64,000 bases of DNA from Mortierella alpina (lineage: Eukaryota > Mortierellomycota > Mortierellomycetes > Mortierellales > Mortierellaceae): the NCBI GenBank assembly GCA_029449245.1, contig JANATF010000008.1:1612001-1676000 (forward strand). Direction: 5' to 3'. The position numbers were made by a program, and so were the translations under genes. The notes under the pieces were generated by a model. It ran no database searches. It was not told the DNA's origin and was given only the letters and a program-made list of their open reading frames with translations. This document shows, one piece after another, positions 33,668-45,879 of this stretch (positions within the stretch are counted from its first letter, which is position 1; every line of letters begins with the position of its first letter).

Positions 33668-35104
33668 ATGACAAAGATAGAGTACCCAGCCGAAAAGCTG
33701 GAGCAGGCTGATGGTGAGAGCGTTTCTAGCGGATCGCTTGACCTCAACGCATATGCAGGCGCACCTGCTGGAAAGGCCACCAACTTCCAAGCCTATGTAA
33801 ACGTCGTCAGTGTTCTCGCTGGCGCCGGAACCCTTGGCTTGCCTGCCGCACTTCGTGACGCAGGCTGGATCGGTCTCCTCATTCTTGCCCTCGCTTGCGG
33901 GATGGCCATTTACGCCAACCAAAAGCTGATCAAGTGCCTCTATTATGATGGGTACGTGCTCACTTCTCTCAAAAAACACGATAGCGTCTTCTTTGGCATG
34001 CAGTGACAGCACACTCACACCTGCCCCACAACTCCATCCTCTCTTATCAACAATAGCAAGAATCGTCTAAGAGAGTACCCCGATGTTGCTCACGCAGCAT
34101 TCGGATTGCCCGGAAGAATTCTTGTTACGTTCTTCTACAACTCTATCGCGCTCGGAGGACCTGTCCTGTACCTGATCCTGACTGGAAGCAACATACACGA
34201 TCTCGCTTCATCTGTTGGTAGCGATATTACCTTGAAGCAATGGATCATGGTTGCAGCTGCCGTCATGGTTGTGCCCATCATCGTTACCAAGACCATGCGC
34301 GAGGTCGCGTTCCTCAGTATCTTTGGCGCTCTCGCAACCGCCGTTGTCGTCGTCATTGTCACCATTGGATCCATCATCGACAGCAAGAACTTTGACACGA
34401 TTCTTAAGCCCGATGGCAGTATCGGGCCAGTTGAACACGTTGCCGCTATCCCTCGCCACCTGCCCATTGCTCTCGCTACGTTTGCCTTCTCGTACGGCGG
34501 TAACGTCATCTTCCCTCACGTTGAGGAGAGCATGAAGCACAAGCAAGCTTGGAACAAGATTATTCTCCTCGGAATCTTGACTGTCACCGTCCTTTACGTC
34601 GTCTGCGCCACTGCTGGTTACGCTGTCTATGGTGATGGTGTCCAGTCGCCCATCTACAAGAATCTGCCCGGAGGCACCATCCGCTCGATCTCGACCATCA
34701 TCATTACCCTCCACGTCCTGCTGGCGATCCCTCTCTTCCTCACCACCTTTAATCTCCAGATCGAATCCGCCCTCAAACTGGAGCACCGCGGACTCTCAAC
34801 AAAGACCGAGTGGGCTTTCCGCGCTATCATTCGCACTCTCTCCATGATCCTGGTCGCCACTATTGCGTTGTTCTTCCCCTACTTTGGCCAGATGATGTCG
34901 CTCCTGGGTGCGTTGAGCGACGGCATGTTGACGTTTGTCTTCCCAGTCGTCTTTTACCTGAAGCTGTACGGCCTCCGACGCGTGGGCAAGATCGAACTCG
35001 TGATCATGATCCTGATCGTCATCGTTGGTACTGCTGGCGCCGCCATTGGAACTGTCGATGCCGTCAAAGAGCTGGCCAAGGCTTACCGTGGCGAGCTCGA
35101 TTAA
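33668..35104 (+). CDS. Amino-acid/auxin permease (AAAP) family transporter, AVT/N-system type
   Basis: A membrane transporter of 443 aa in two exons (33668-33951, 34057-35104). A hydrophilic N-terminus is followed by FQAYVNVVSVLAGAGTLGLPAALRDAGWIG, the AAAP helix-1 signature with the unwound GAGTLGLP. About 11 helices follow. FAFSYGGNVIFPHVEESMK in the middle is the family's second conserved block. A helix-10/11 region (ALFFPYFGQMMSLLGALSD) leads to a short C-terminus. In fungi such proteins move neutral amino acids across the vacuole or plasma membrane; the sequence does not tell which. Confidence 0.9.
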
Positions 35105-35579
35105 GCCAGCGCTCCTTTTCTATAGCATTCCTCACCGCTGCATACTTTCTTCGATAATGACCGTGTACCATAGTTTCTCCAATACAGAGATCAGCATTTA
35201 GTAGTTCTTGGCAATCGTTCATCTATAGGCGTAGGGGAGTGTGTGGTGCTGCGGGCTGGTATTTTTTTGAAGCTACTGGATATGTCCGCTCAAAGCGACA
35301 GTGCTGGCCAGTCGCTTCCCATGTGATCCATCCGATCGAAATTCGTGTGTCCTCTCGCTCTGCGGACCGACCGAGCGAGAGCCATGACAGAAACAAGGTT
35401 CATTGGGAGAAGACCACTCACAACGAGGCCGCTTACTTCCTTTCTTTTTCCTCCCCTCCACATTCACATCTCTCTTCTCTTTCCTCTCCCACCCCATCCA
35501 GCTACAACACCCATACCCACACACATTCTCTCTCTCTCTCTCGCTCATCACTCCTACCACCCAACCTTACATTATAACC
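35105..35579. other. Intergenic region and C/T-rich leader of PEX19
   Basis: No gene was found. The right half (35430-35575) is strongly pyrimidine-rich, including CT dinucleotide runs, and is probably the PEX19 transcription start and 5' leader. Confidence 0.5.
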
Positions 35580-37403
35580 ATGCCAGAAGTAAAGAAGAAT
35601 CCCACCGTCGTCGAGGACGATCTCGACGACGACTTTCTGGACGGTAACTGAGAGAGACGCAGACGCGGTGACAGAATCTCCATCACCCATTGTGTCACAC
35701 CTTCATGTCGCACCTCCATCTGGGACTTGCTCAATACTGATCATGCCACTTCTCTCGCATTCCCTTTGCATCTAGGCGCCCTGGACGGCTTTACTTCTGC
35801 AAAGCCCGCGACACCCGTTAAGCCGACGGTCACCCAGAAAGCGGAAGGCGCTGCGGCTGCCTCAGCAACGTCTTCCTCCACATCACCCAAAGCAACGAGG
35901 ACACCAGAATCATTGCTCCTTCACCCAGAGGACCTTGAGGATGACGAGGATAGCCTGGATGGAGGTTTGGACGCCGAATTTTCAAAGCAGTTGGCCTCAG
36001 GCATGGAGGAGTTGATGAAGGAAATGAACGGCAACAGTGAGCTTCAGAAATCGTTCGAGGAAATGTTCAAGGGCTTGGATGTCAACGGAAAGGCACCGGC
36101 AACGGGTGCCTCACCCTCGGCCACTCCCTCAACCTCAAAAGCCGGAACTAACTTTCAAGACAGAATTGCAAAGACCATGGACAAGCTGAAGGACAGTTCG
36201 GAACAAGTCGAGGTATGTGTATTTCTGGCCTCTTTTTTTGATTCTTCTTTTCTTGTTTTGTTGGCTCTTGCTGTCGGTGAGGTGGCGGCTTTTAGTTGAT
36301 GCATTTCGAAAGCCGTTGATGAAGAGTTTGTTGGCACAGGGTTGGTTCAGAAGGACAGGAGGGGCTTCAGCAGTGCAAGGCGGTTCACCTTCTTGCTTTT
36401 TGTTTCTTACGAAAAATGAACTGGTGTGTAACGTTGGTGGTGGTGTGTTCAAGATGGAACGACATCGGGCTCAATGTTTGTTGGGTCGGAGAAAAGACGT
36501 ACGACTTGAGCTTGCTTTGAAAGAAGATTTGAAACTCGATACCATGGAAGCCGAAGCGAGGCACCCTTGCGTCGTTTCCACACAGCGCGAGCCGATGCGA
36601 TGCCAGAGCAACACCTTGCGATTACCAACCCTCTCTAACATTAACTAAATTGCTGTTCATAGGCTCAAGTTGCAGAGGATTCCGAGGAGGCATTGATGGC
36701 AGAGATGATGAAACAGATGGAGGGTATGGCTGAAGGCGGCGACTTCCAGAATGTGCTCGAAGGTATGATGGAGCAATTGATGTCCAAGGATATTCTCTAT
36801 GAGCCCATGGTGGATCTTCAGCAAAAGGTAGGCCAACATGACAGCTAGCATGTGTTTGGAGGATCACAGATATATATATTATGTGGGACGTACTGACTTC
36901 TTGTATGTCATGTTAGTATCCTCAATGGCTCAAAGACAACAAGGACAAGATCTCAGCAGAGGAGTATGCTCGGTATGAGAAGCAGTATGGATACGTCAAG
37001 GAGATTGTCGAATTCTTCGACCGACCCGACTTTGACGACAAGAGCGACACGCAGGCAAAGAGTGTCATTGATCTCATGCAAGGCGTAAGTTCCGTCATTC
37101 ACAAACTTGACACCGCCACCAGCGTTATCGCGCTCACTGTCCGTGCTGTGTAACTGACTTAACTGTCCTTTGTATCTAGATGCAAGATTGCGGTCAGCCC
37201 CCAGCTGACATTCTTGATGAGCTTGCTCCTGGCCTGGAAATGGGCACTGGTACGTGGTGATGTTTGGCAAGGCATTTATACCATTGCTGTGCAGTCATAT
37301 GCAAAGGGGTCTGCGAGAAACCTGCCGCTGACCAGATGTTACTTTGTGTGGAATAGACGGTGTTCCGAAAATGCCTCCCATGCCCGAGTGCAACATGCAG
37401 TAG
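35580..37403 (+). CDS. PEX19: Peroxisomal biogenesis factor 19 (PEX19), farnesylated
   Basis: The cytosolic receptor and chaperone for peroxisomal membrane proteins, 316 aa. Exons: 35580-35643, 35776-36212, 36663-36827, 36917-37084, 37180-37249, 37357-37403. The N-terminus (EDDLDDDFLDGALDGF) is the PEX3-binding acidic region. The middle is disordered Ala/Ser/Thr/Pro sequence. The C-terminal helical cargo domain shows EALMAEMMKQMEGM, MMEQLMSKDILYEPM, YPQWLKDNKDKIS and YGYVKEIVEFF, all family landmarks. The last residues are CNMQ, a CAAX farnesylation box, as expected for PEX19. Intron 2 is unusually long (450 nt). Confidence 0.95.
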
Positions 37404-38103
37404 TCAAAGGCAACGCAGCTGTTAGCACATTCTCTGGCACTTCTCTCCTCTCACTTTCGCCCGATGCTGCTCGCTGTCTGCTCCACTAAAACGACGACCC
37501 CCTTATTTCTTTTGTGCTGCTTTCACCCCCACGGGCGAATGGTTTGCACGTGCGAAACGTGGTGTGTACGGAAACTGTTCCTTTTTGCCATGATGCACAT
37601 TCATGGACACACGCCAGATTTGCAGTAGGCCTTGATCAGATCAGAGAGAGAGAGGGTGGAGGGTGGAGCGCATGCAGCCCAAAGGACGGGCAGACACGAT
37701 CGGGTTATGCCAAACCCCTTAAGTACCACACATTTCTCATATGAGTTCAGTGAAAAAAGGAGAGGGCGCAGAAAGAGAGGAAAAGCGAACAAAAACCCAA
37801 AGATGCATTTCCTCTCCTCCGCTTTCCGTCCTTCCATTCGGCATTCCCAATCCTTCGCTGACCTCTCGTTTCCTCACTCTCTCTCTCTCTCTCCTTCACC
37901 GCCTCTTGCTCCCTCAGTTGCCTGTGTCTCTTACTCCTTGCTCCAACTCCAGTCCACTCCATTCCACTCCACTCCACTCGAGTCCAGTCCAGTCCAGTCC
38001 AGTCTTCACCGCACTCCACTCCACTGCACTCGTCCTAACCCACATACTCCAAGTCTTTCGCCCATATTCCCTGCCGTCCTCTTTCTCTCATTCCGATTGT
38101 CCA
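37404..38103. other. Intergenic region with CT and pentanucleotide repeats
   Basis: No gene was found. From about 37865 to 38035 it holds CT-dinucleotide runs and imperfect CCACT/AGTCC pentanucleotide repeats, just upstream of the MTMR14-like start codon. This is probably promoter or 5' leader sequence. Confidence 0.55.
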
Positions 38104-41100
38104 ATGAGCTCGAACCTCTGTCAACAGAGTCAGGCCCATCGTCTCTACAGCCTTTACTTGCACTATGACGCATCGCATGCTGCTAAGCACGACGACCCAG
38201 AGGTGAGGGTGACTGTCGCACCTTTTTTTTTCTACCTTTTTTTTTTTTTCCGGTCAGTCCAACGCCCAACTGGCGGGTCGTACCATTTGCGACGCGCACC
38301 TATTCAGCTGCAGTACCTGTCTTTGCTGTCAACAGGCTTTGTCGTATGAAATATGTACGCTTGGGCGATCTGCTGAATTAGATAACAAGAGAGAGAAGAT
38401 TGAGAGAGGGGAGAAAGGCAAAAAGAGAGTTTTCAAAGACATGATCGATATCCTCATGCAAGGAGATCAACCCGAGCAAAAATCCAAAAGAAAAAAGAGA
38501 AAGGAAAAAGAAAGGGAGCAGGAAAAGCCTCGCCCCCCCCACACGCGAAATGGTGTGTCTATTTGTTCTCACACATGCTCGTTGGCCCCTCATTGGATAT
38601 AAAATGTCTTTGCTGTACCCACACCCGTTCTTGTGCTGATTTGTCAACCACGGAGCAGTCGATTGGGCGAGTTTGTTTAGCGCGCCTCACTTCCGGCCGC
38701 GCTGAAGAATGGTGTCTTGGGCGGTGCGCTCTTTTAACGCACCTGCCATTGAGCCCGAGAGTGGTACCCTCACTGATACCTTTATTGTTCACGGACGATG
38801 AATGTAGTGCAAGGCTGTTCTGCAGCACTGCTTTGCGCTTCTAGAAAAGGACTATGTGGTAGGTGTTGTGGCAAACCACAATGGCCAGCTGTGCTCGTCT
38901 TACCCCTCTGAATTGGCCATATTGGAGAAGGCAAGGGACTCGGCGTCGCACAGTGGAGGCGGAACAAAAGGCGGCCAGTCTCTTTTTAGTCAAGGTGAAG
39001 ATCATCAGGAGGCGAAACCAAGCCATTCGGAAAACCCTTCTCACCATCCGAACTCCCCATCGATCCCGCTGCACCCGCTGTCGCCGTGCGCAAGCGGTGT
39101 GGATGCCCAGCCTCCCTTCGCCCCATTGGATAGCGAGGCCATGGACAGCTGCGACTATAGTAGCCCGACCCATCAGCCGACCTTGGATCAATCGATATTG
39201 GACAATTATGGTGACCAGAGTTTCGATCTTGGTGAAAGCGGTATGATGTCGTTCCAGGATATCAAGTCGGAGCTCGACATGATCCGCTCTCCTCCACAGA
39301 GTTCACACCAGCGCACGGGTCTTGACCTTGACGCTGAGCAGTCCAAAAGACACATGCTGCCGTTCCCTTTCCGGATACCCAGACCTGAGAAGAAACTGAA
39401 TGTTGCAATAAAAGAATTCGTGCCCTCCTCTCCAACCTCCCAGAGCAGGAAAGCGCAGGAACCTACTCCATCTGATGCAGACAAGGACAAAGGTTTGTGA
39501 TTACAACTGCTTGCTCCGCAAAAGAATATGGGAGATAAATGTTTCTGCTCCACGAAGAAACAAACCCCCCCCTCTCGCTCATCTCGTCTTTCCAATGTAT
39601 GCGCCCCTGCTAATCTCCACGTATTGTTTCTCCTCACTTTGACGATTTAGTCAACGACACGCACGAGCTGTCGAAACAATTTGAAAAGTCTCATTTCGCT
39701 CGCGTGCGTGCTCGTTTCGTGGTCCCCTGTATTCTAGTCCGGGGAAAGAATATTTGCCGCTCGGCTACACTCTCGAACGAGGTGGAGGTATTCATGCACT
39801 CCGTGAATCAAAAGATCAACGACTTGAACCAGAAGCGCAAGATGTTTCTTTACGGAACCGGCGAGAAGAGGTAAGGAAGGAGACTCTACCAGTGCAAAGA
39901 TTACATCAGCAGGAGCGGGTATGCTGCACAGTTTCGGACCTAATGTACTTTTTTTTTTGTAATGTATGTCTCTGTTTTATAGCCCAGACAAAGAGGACCG
40001 CGAGTCGTCGCTTGAGAGGCAGCGTTTAGAAGACATTGAGTTGCTGCACCAACTGGGCGTGACCTATATCAACGACCTTATGGTCGAGAATCGCAAAGTC
40101 AAGTAAGGGCGTGTATCCGCTCCGTATCGTTAGTCTTTCCTCTCATAGTGACTTGGAGATCGGGTGCTAACCAAAGGAGTGGGTGTCTTTTGTTTTCGCG
40201 CGTTCTAGGTATGGCCTGAAAGTAACATCGTCCGAAAAGGTCGACTCGTTTGGTCGGTACTCAAAGTTCAAGTTGGTAGCTACGCCCTATCCCGGTGTTG
40301 AGTTCTTTCAAAAGTTCAAGGCGAACAAATACTCTGCCAGAAAGCTCTGTTTTGACTGGTCTCAAAACTTTGCAGATGCAGAGTTGCAGCTGCCGCAAGG
40401 ATATCTCGACAATCTTGGCATCCGATGGAGAGATTACAAGAGCTGGGATCTCAGTACGTGTTGACACCTGGGTCACTCTTGCGTGAATGAACGGTCCATA
40501 CGAATACTATGAAGCTAATTCGCGAACCACTTTTTCTTGTTGCGGTGCAATCTCGCAGTCGAGTTGACTCAGAATTATCTCCGCCTATACCTTACTCACG
40601 TTGCCGATGATACCCGCGACGAAGATCCCTCCACGACAATCAAAAACGCGATGGGAGCGACAGCCAGATCACCGAAGGGGCTCTTGATCCATTGCATATC
40701 AGGTATGGAAATTGTTCTATTTGAAGCTGGATGAAAGGTATGCATGGTCGTTTGTTCGTTGCTAACGTTACGTCGAATGTATTGATGCGTCATCAGGATG
40801 GGATCGTACGCCGCTTTTCATTTCACTTTTGAGAATATCTCTCTGGGCAGACGGAGAGGCACACCAGTCCTTGACGGCTGCAGAAATTCTCTATCTTACC
40901 ATGGGGTATGATTGGTTTTTATTCAAGTAAGTCTTTGAGGAGAGTTGCCATGCAAATAGGAAACAAAATTAGATCAACTGGCGTTCATGGGCCCGATATC
41001 CTAATAGCTTCCCTACTATTGCTAGCCACCTACTCGCAGATCGCAGCCAGCGAGGCGAAGATATTTTCTACTTTTGCTTCTACTTCTTGAAATTCATTTA

Positions 41101-44100
41101 CGGGGAAGAGTTCTCCTTACAGTCGATATCCGAAGTCAATAAGAAAAGCAAAACTGCCTGTCGACCTAGTGCATACCAAACCGCCTCTCATTCCCCGCTA
41201 CTCAAGGACATTGGACGACTTCGGGGTACGGACGATGCATCCATCAGTCCTGAGTTGATTGACACGAACGGGTTCATCTGCGAGGAGTGCAGGGTGTCGA
41301 GAAAGACTCCTACGGAATCAATTGGCCGCGACGCCTCGTCAGCTAGGAACAATAGTCACGATGCCGCCTCTTCGACAGACGGCAAACCCTCTAGTTGGCA
41401 ATTAGTAACATTCTCGACTCCACCAGGCCATCGTCAGAGCTCACCACGGATACCATTTATACCAACATTACAGAGCATGTCTAAAGGATCCGGATCGCCT
41501 CGTGGAAACAAACGCAGCTCGCTGTCGTCAGGCTTCATGGAGCGGCTTGAGGGAGCAGATACCGAGTCAGAGGCGTCGGCTGTGGAGCAGCGTTCATCGG
41601 TATCCAGTCCGTTCAGTCTTGCGGATGGGCGATTTCGCTTGGGTATCCCGCAGATCAACGCCAGGCGGTCCTCCTCCAGCAATATTCCAGAACTCTTTGG
41701 AGCTGATTCCAAGCCTCCTGCAGCAACCGTGAACGCCGGTATCGAGTTCATCCGCGTCGATCCCTCTCCCGAGTCATTGGCAGCTCGCCCTGTCGAAGAG
41801 CACGAGAAGGATGTCAGCGAGGATGGCAAGGGTGGATCAAGTGCCGACAAGCCCCAAACCCCGCGAAAGAGGGCTTCGACGTTTGATGGAGGACTGTTAC
41901 TCTCTGTCGCTCAAGAATCCCACCCGGACGCTGAGGAACCTGATACTAAAGAACAAGAGGAGGATTTGACGAGCAGTGATGATGACAATGATGATCTCGG
42001 CGAGCCGAAGGATGGTAGACATATGCCGCCGCGAGCAGCTACACCTTCAAAAGCAGGGTCCCCTCAAACATGTCAGGTTTGTCACCATTCGTTCCATTCT
42101 GGATCCCGGCAGCCCAATGTCCGCAGCGCTGTCAAGCCCCTCAACAGTGCATTCGCGCCTACAGGACCGCGCCCTTCAAGCACACAGGACCATGCGGATA
42201 CGCCACTGAATAACTCATCGCAACAGCAACCCATGAACATCAGTGCAAAGCAGGCATTGGAGCGCATGAGAAATGTAGACCGCATTTTCGCTCAAGACGA
42301 CGGGGAGCCATTTTTTGACGGATATCACCATCATCACACTACCGATCCACATATTAACGAGTCCGATCGCGACGAGGGCATGTTCCAGCTCGAGATCGAG
42401 GACCCCCGCTCTTCGTACCGACAGGGGCACTTTTCAATATGCGAGAAACGAGTGGGGGAGACGCACTGCCTGGACAAGATGCATTCATCTGAGCCCGGGT
42501 GTCATGATTCCCTGAACAGTAGTCTCTGTGCTGAGCAAGGCCTCGGAGCAAGGAGCGGCATGTTGGCACCGGCGAACGAAACGGAGAGCATTGACGGCGA
42601 GAACGAGAGCTTTTGGGAGGAGACGTCGACCGTTGATTACGGCTGCAGTCCAGGAAGCATTCTGAATGGGTTTGGACTAGGTCTTACCAAGTGTCATCCA
42701 GAGGAAGAGGATCTCAGCATGGTCATGGACGGTAGTCTTGGAAGTCATGCAGACGGGTCGCTCCAGAACGAAGAGGAGGATGACGATGATGATGATGACG
42801 ACGACGACGGAGCCGCAAGCTTGAACTCGCGCCAGAGCAGTCTGAAGATGGACCCTCATGAGAACGAACACCTCTTCATGCCGTCACTCAAAGGCGTCTT
42901 CTCGCACACTCATCGATTTAGTCATGGAGGGGAGGGGCGGAAAGAAGGACTGAGCCTGGAGAGCTCGTATACAAAAGAAGGTTCAAGTTCATCCACGGGA
43001 GCGAGCTCAGCCAATATTTTGACGGGCATGGCCGCGGCAGGCTCGACTGAGAACGAAGCTGGCGCAGGTGCGAGCACACCTGTACCGCGGAACTTGACCA
43101 GGAAGCAGAAACTGCGACAGCTGCGGCGCCTTTTCATGGAGATTCGGGACGAGATTGGGGACGGTTCACAAGCGCCCACTCAAACTACTGAGGGAGTCAA
43201 TATTTTGAACCCTGCCTCCTCCAGCGTGGAAGATGACGACAGCGGGAGCTCGTTCAACAGAGAGTCTTTCTCGGACGATCCATCGTTCCAGTATCGTTCA
43301 CCTATTGCGGCGGTAGCAGCGTTTGCCAGTCGTCAAGGACCATTGACCTCGTCGTCCACATCTGGCCAGTCTCTCTTTGGGCTGGGCTCCCCTACGCGAC
43401 ATTTTGGCGCGACTGCGGCTGTTTCACCGACTGCAAGAACCCGCAAGACTCATCCTCAACCATATCAGCGGCAGCAACCCGCAGGCCCAGCCGTTCAGCC
43501 ATCGAGTGGCAGGAAAAGTCCGTTCGAGTGGGCGGCTGCGGCTGCTGCTTCTATTAGTTCCTCGGCCTCAGGGATGGTGTCGGGTGGAGGGGCCACGCGG
43601 CAGAGTCCCTCGCTGATGCCGTCGTCGTCGGACTATGGGTATCCTCGCCAGCACCGCAAAACTCCGTCTCTGCCCCAGCCCCAGCCCCAGCCATCGTCAC
43701 CATCAGGATCCAATAACAACTTTGGCCATTCATTTGTCCTCCCACCAGCACACCATCAACATCACCACTCGCAGGAGCAGAATGCACAGCAGCGAGGCGG
43801 CGGAGGCCATGGGGGCTGTTACGGAGAGGCAAGCTATATCATTAGCCCGGGTTCTGGAACATCCATGACGGCGCCATCGGAGAGATTTCGGGATGTCGCC
43901 TCTGCCTCTGCCTCTGCCTCTAGTAGCATCACCACCAACAACGTGCTAGGGGAGATGATGGGTCATCACCATGGGAAGGACGGTATCAGGAGACAATCAT
44001 TGGTGTCGTCGACGACATCCTCGGCGTCAAACGCGTCCCCAAGGTTGCGAGGCGGACCCTCGACGAGTGCTAGCCATATGAAGGAAAAAGATGGAGAGAA

Positions 44101-44224
44101 CACTGGGCGATGGGATTGGTGAGTGAGAGTACCTTTGGCAATTTTTGCAGTGCTGTGGGCAGTATTGAAGAGCTGACACTTGTTTCTGTTCTTCTCTAGG
44201 AAAATGCCCGGGATTTTTGTGTAA
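38104..44224 (+). CDS. MTMR14-like phosphoinositide 3-phosphatase with giant C-terminal tail
   Basis: About 1586 aa in nine exons: 38104-38202, 38808-39492, 39651-39870, 39983-40102, 40209-40453, 40559-40702, 40797-40926, 41026-44118, 44200-44224. Without the last intron the protein ends at 44122. Family landmarks are VRGKNICRSATLS, INDLMVENRKVKYGLKVTSS, and the active site CISGWDR (Cys502 to Arg508, CX5R) inside HCISGWDRTPLFISLLRISL. ILYLTMGYDWFLF and GEDIFYFCFYFLKFIYGEEFS follow. MTMR14 dephosphorylates PI3P and PI(3,5)P2 and restrains autophagy in animals. The catalytic part ends near residue 580. The remaining 1000 residues, mostly one exon, are Ser/Gly/His/Gln-rich with a poly-Asp run and look disordered. 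The intron after exon 1 is 605 nt. Confidence 0.88.
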
Positions 44225-44309
44225 AGAGTTGTTTCTTGGGTGAGGTGGGAGGTGGGGGGGTCATGAATCATCAGGTTGCCTGTACCATAGAGTGTGTTCT
44301 ACTTGTAAC

Positions 44310-44315
44310 AATAAA
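44310..44315 (+). terminator. AATAAA polyadenylation signal of the MTMR14-like gene
   Basis: AATAAA lies 86 nt after the predicted stop at 44224, in the short gap before SNRNP27. Confidence 0.45.
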
Positions 44316-44575
44316 CAGCCAGAAGGGAACTGAGAAAGTGTGGTGCCTTGGTACGCGCTCAGGACACGCTTTGTTGTCTGAGTGCGAAATGTGTTCGATG
44401 TGCTGTGTGCTGCGTGGTGCCGTGAGTGGCACAGTTGAATTTTTTTTTTAGGGCGATGTGATCTTTTTTGCGCACCTGCATTCTGCATTTCGCCTTCCCT
44501 TCATTCCATCTTCCTAACACGGACTCTGCAGCAACCATCTGCAGCAAAGGAACCTAGTCAACAGCCCTCGAACCA

Positions 44576-45723
44576 ATGCCTTACAGTCCAAGTCCCGAAA
44601 GACACCATGACCGTCGTGGTCCACCCAAGGATTGGGATGCACCTGAAGCAGAGGAAGGCGAGATCAGTCATTACAGTGGCCGTCGTGGCGTAGGCGGTGG
44701 TGCTTCAGGGCGAGGACGAGACCGAGACCGAGACCGGAGGGATTACAGGGATCGCGACCATGAGCGGGACCGTGAGCGTGGTGGTGGCCCCGGCGATAGC
44801 AGGAGGAGAGATGATCGGCATAGAGACGCTGATCGGGACTTCAGAGACCGAACAGGTCGTTCAGATCGAGATCGCGATGGCAGGAGTAGGAGAGGCTCTC
44901 GTTCCAGGTCCCCTTACCGTGAGTGCCCTTGTTTTTACTCGTCATCGAAGGCATGCCTTTGCGTGCGGGTTATGTTTGCTGTTGCTCTTGAGGAGTATGC
45001 CTCCTTGCACTGATGAATGACAAACAACAACTTACTCTTTGCGCTTGCAATGGATAGGTCGTGGCGCTAGATCAAGATCCAGGAGCCCTCGTGGCGGCAG
45101 ACGAGGTACAGGTCAATTGTTTTTCATGCGACACGACAGTGAGAGTCGCTGTGGAACTGCCTGAACTGACGGTTTGATACCTTCATCTTCCTTCTATTTA
45201 TGATATTAGGCCATAGGGACGACATGGATGTGGAGGAAGGCGAATACAGGAAGAGAAAGGGTGACAGTGACAGCGAGGACGACAAGGACGGGAAGAAGGA
45301 TCGTCACAGGACATCGAAAAAGGATGCAGTGGATGTAGAGAAGCCACTGGAGGAGCTATCACCCGAGGATGAGGAGGCTAGGATGATGGCCTTGATGGGC
45401 TTTGGGGGCTTTGATTCTACCAAGGTACACAGACCTTAATTAACCAGCTGGAACGCCGGAATGTCTTCCTGCTTTTTACTAATTGCATATCCTCTTTCGA
45501 TTCTGTGTTTTGAAAACAAATAGGGCAAGAAGGTTGCAGGCGCTGATGTGAGCGGTGCAGATATCAAGAAGCAGAGACAATACCGCCAGTATATGAACAG
45601 ACGTGGAGGATTCAATAGGTACATACGGCCGCCTATTTGTGGGTTGAGCAGCTACTTGCTGTTTTATCTACTGGTACTAATATCGCTCAACTCTATTGAT
45701 CTAGACCCCTCGACGCAAAGTAA
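44576..45723 (+). CDS. SNRNP27: U4/U6.U5 tri-snRNP 27-kDa protein (SNRNP27)
   Basis: A spliceosomal protein of 239 aa. Exons: 44576-44918, 45058-45105, 45210-45424, 45524-45618, 45705-45723. The N-terminal half is an RS/RD/RE-rich domain (RDRDRDRRDYRDRDHERDRE; SRSRSPRGGRR). The conserved C-terminal block is EEARMMALMGFGGFDSTKGK, then KKQRQYRQYMNRRGGFNRPLD, the hallmark of SNRNP27. In other eukaryotes it binds the tri-snRNP near the U6 ACAGAGA-5' splice site region and influences start-site choice. Length fits animal orthologues. It is a natural partner of an intron-rich genome. Confidence 0.93.
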
Positions 45724-45879
45724 GGAGGAATGGTGGAACATGAGCAAGTGTCAAGGAGGAGTAAATTATTCGAAAGACCAATGTGAAGAGGTTCAATACA
45801 TTCTATGACTAAGGGTTGTGTTGTCCATCAAAAAAAACTGCAAGGGCCTCGTGCTCCTGAATACGCTGACACGTTGGAT

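Noticed and set aside
34208-34786. 192-residue minus-strand frame opposite the amino-acid transporter
   Set aside because: Antisense shadow, highly acidic by complement of hydrophobic codons, no domain.
38336-38602. Possible extra exon of the MTMR14-like gene (ALSYEICTLGRS and onward)
   Set aside because: It has no donor in a phase compatible with the next exon at 38808, and joining exon 1 directly to 38808 reproduces the family's N-terminal alignment.
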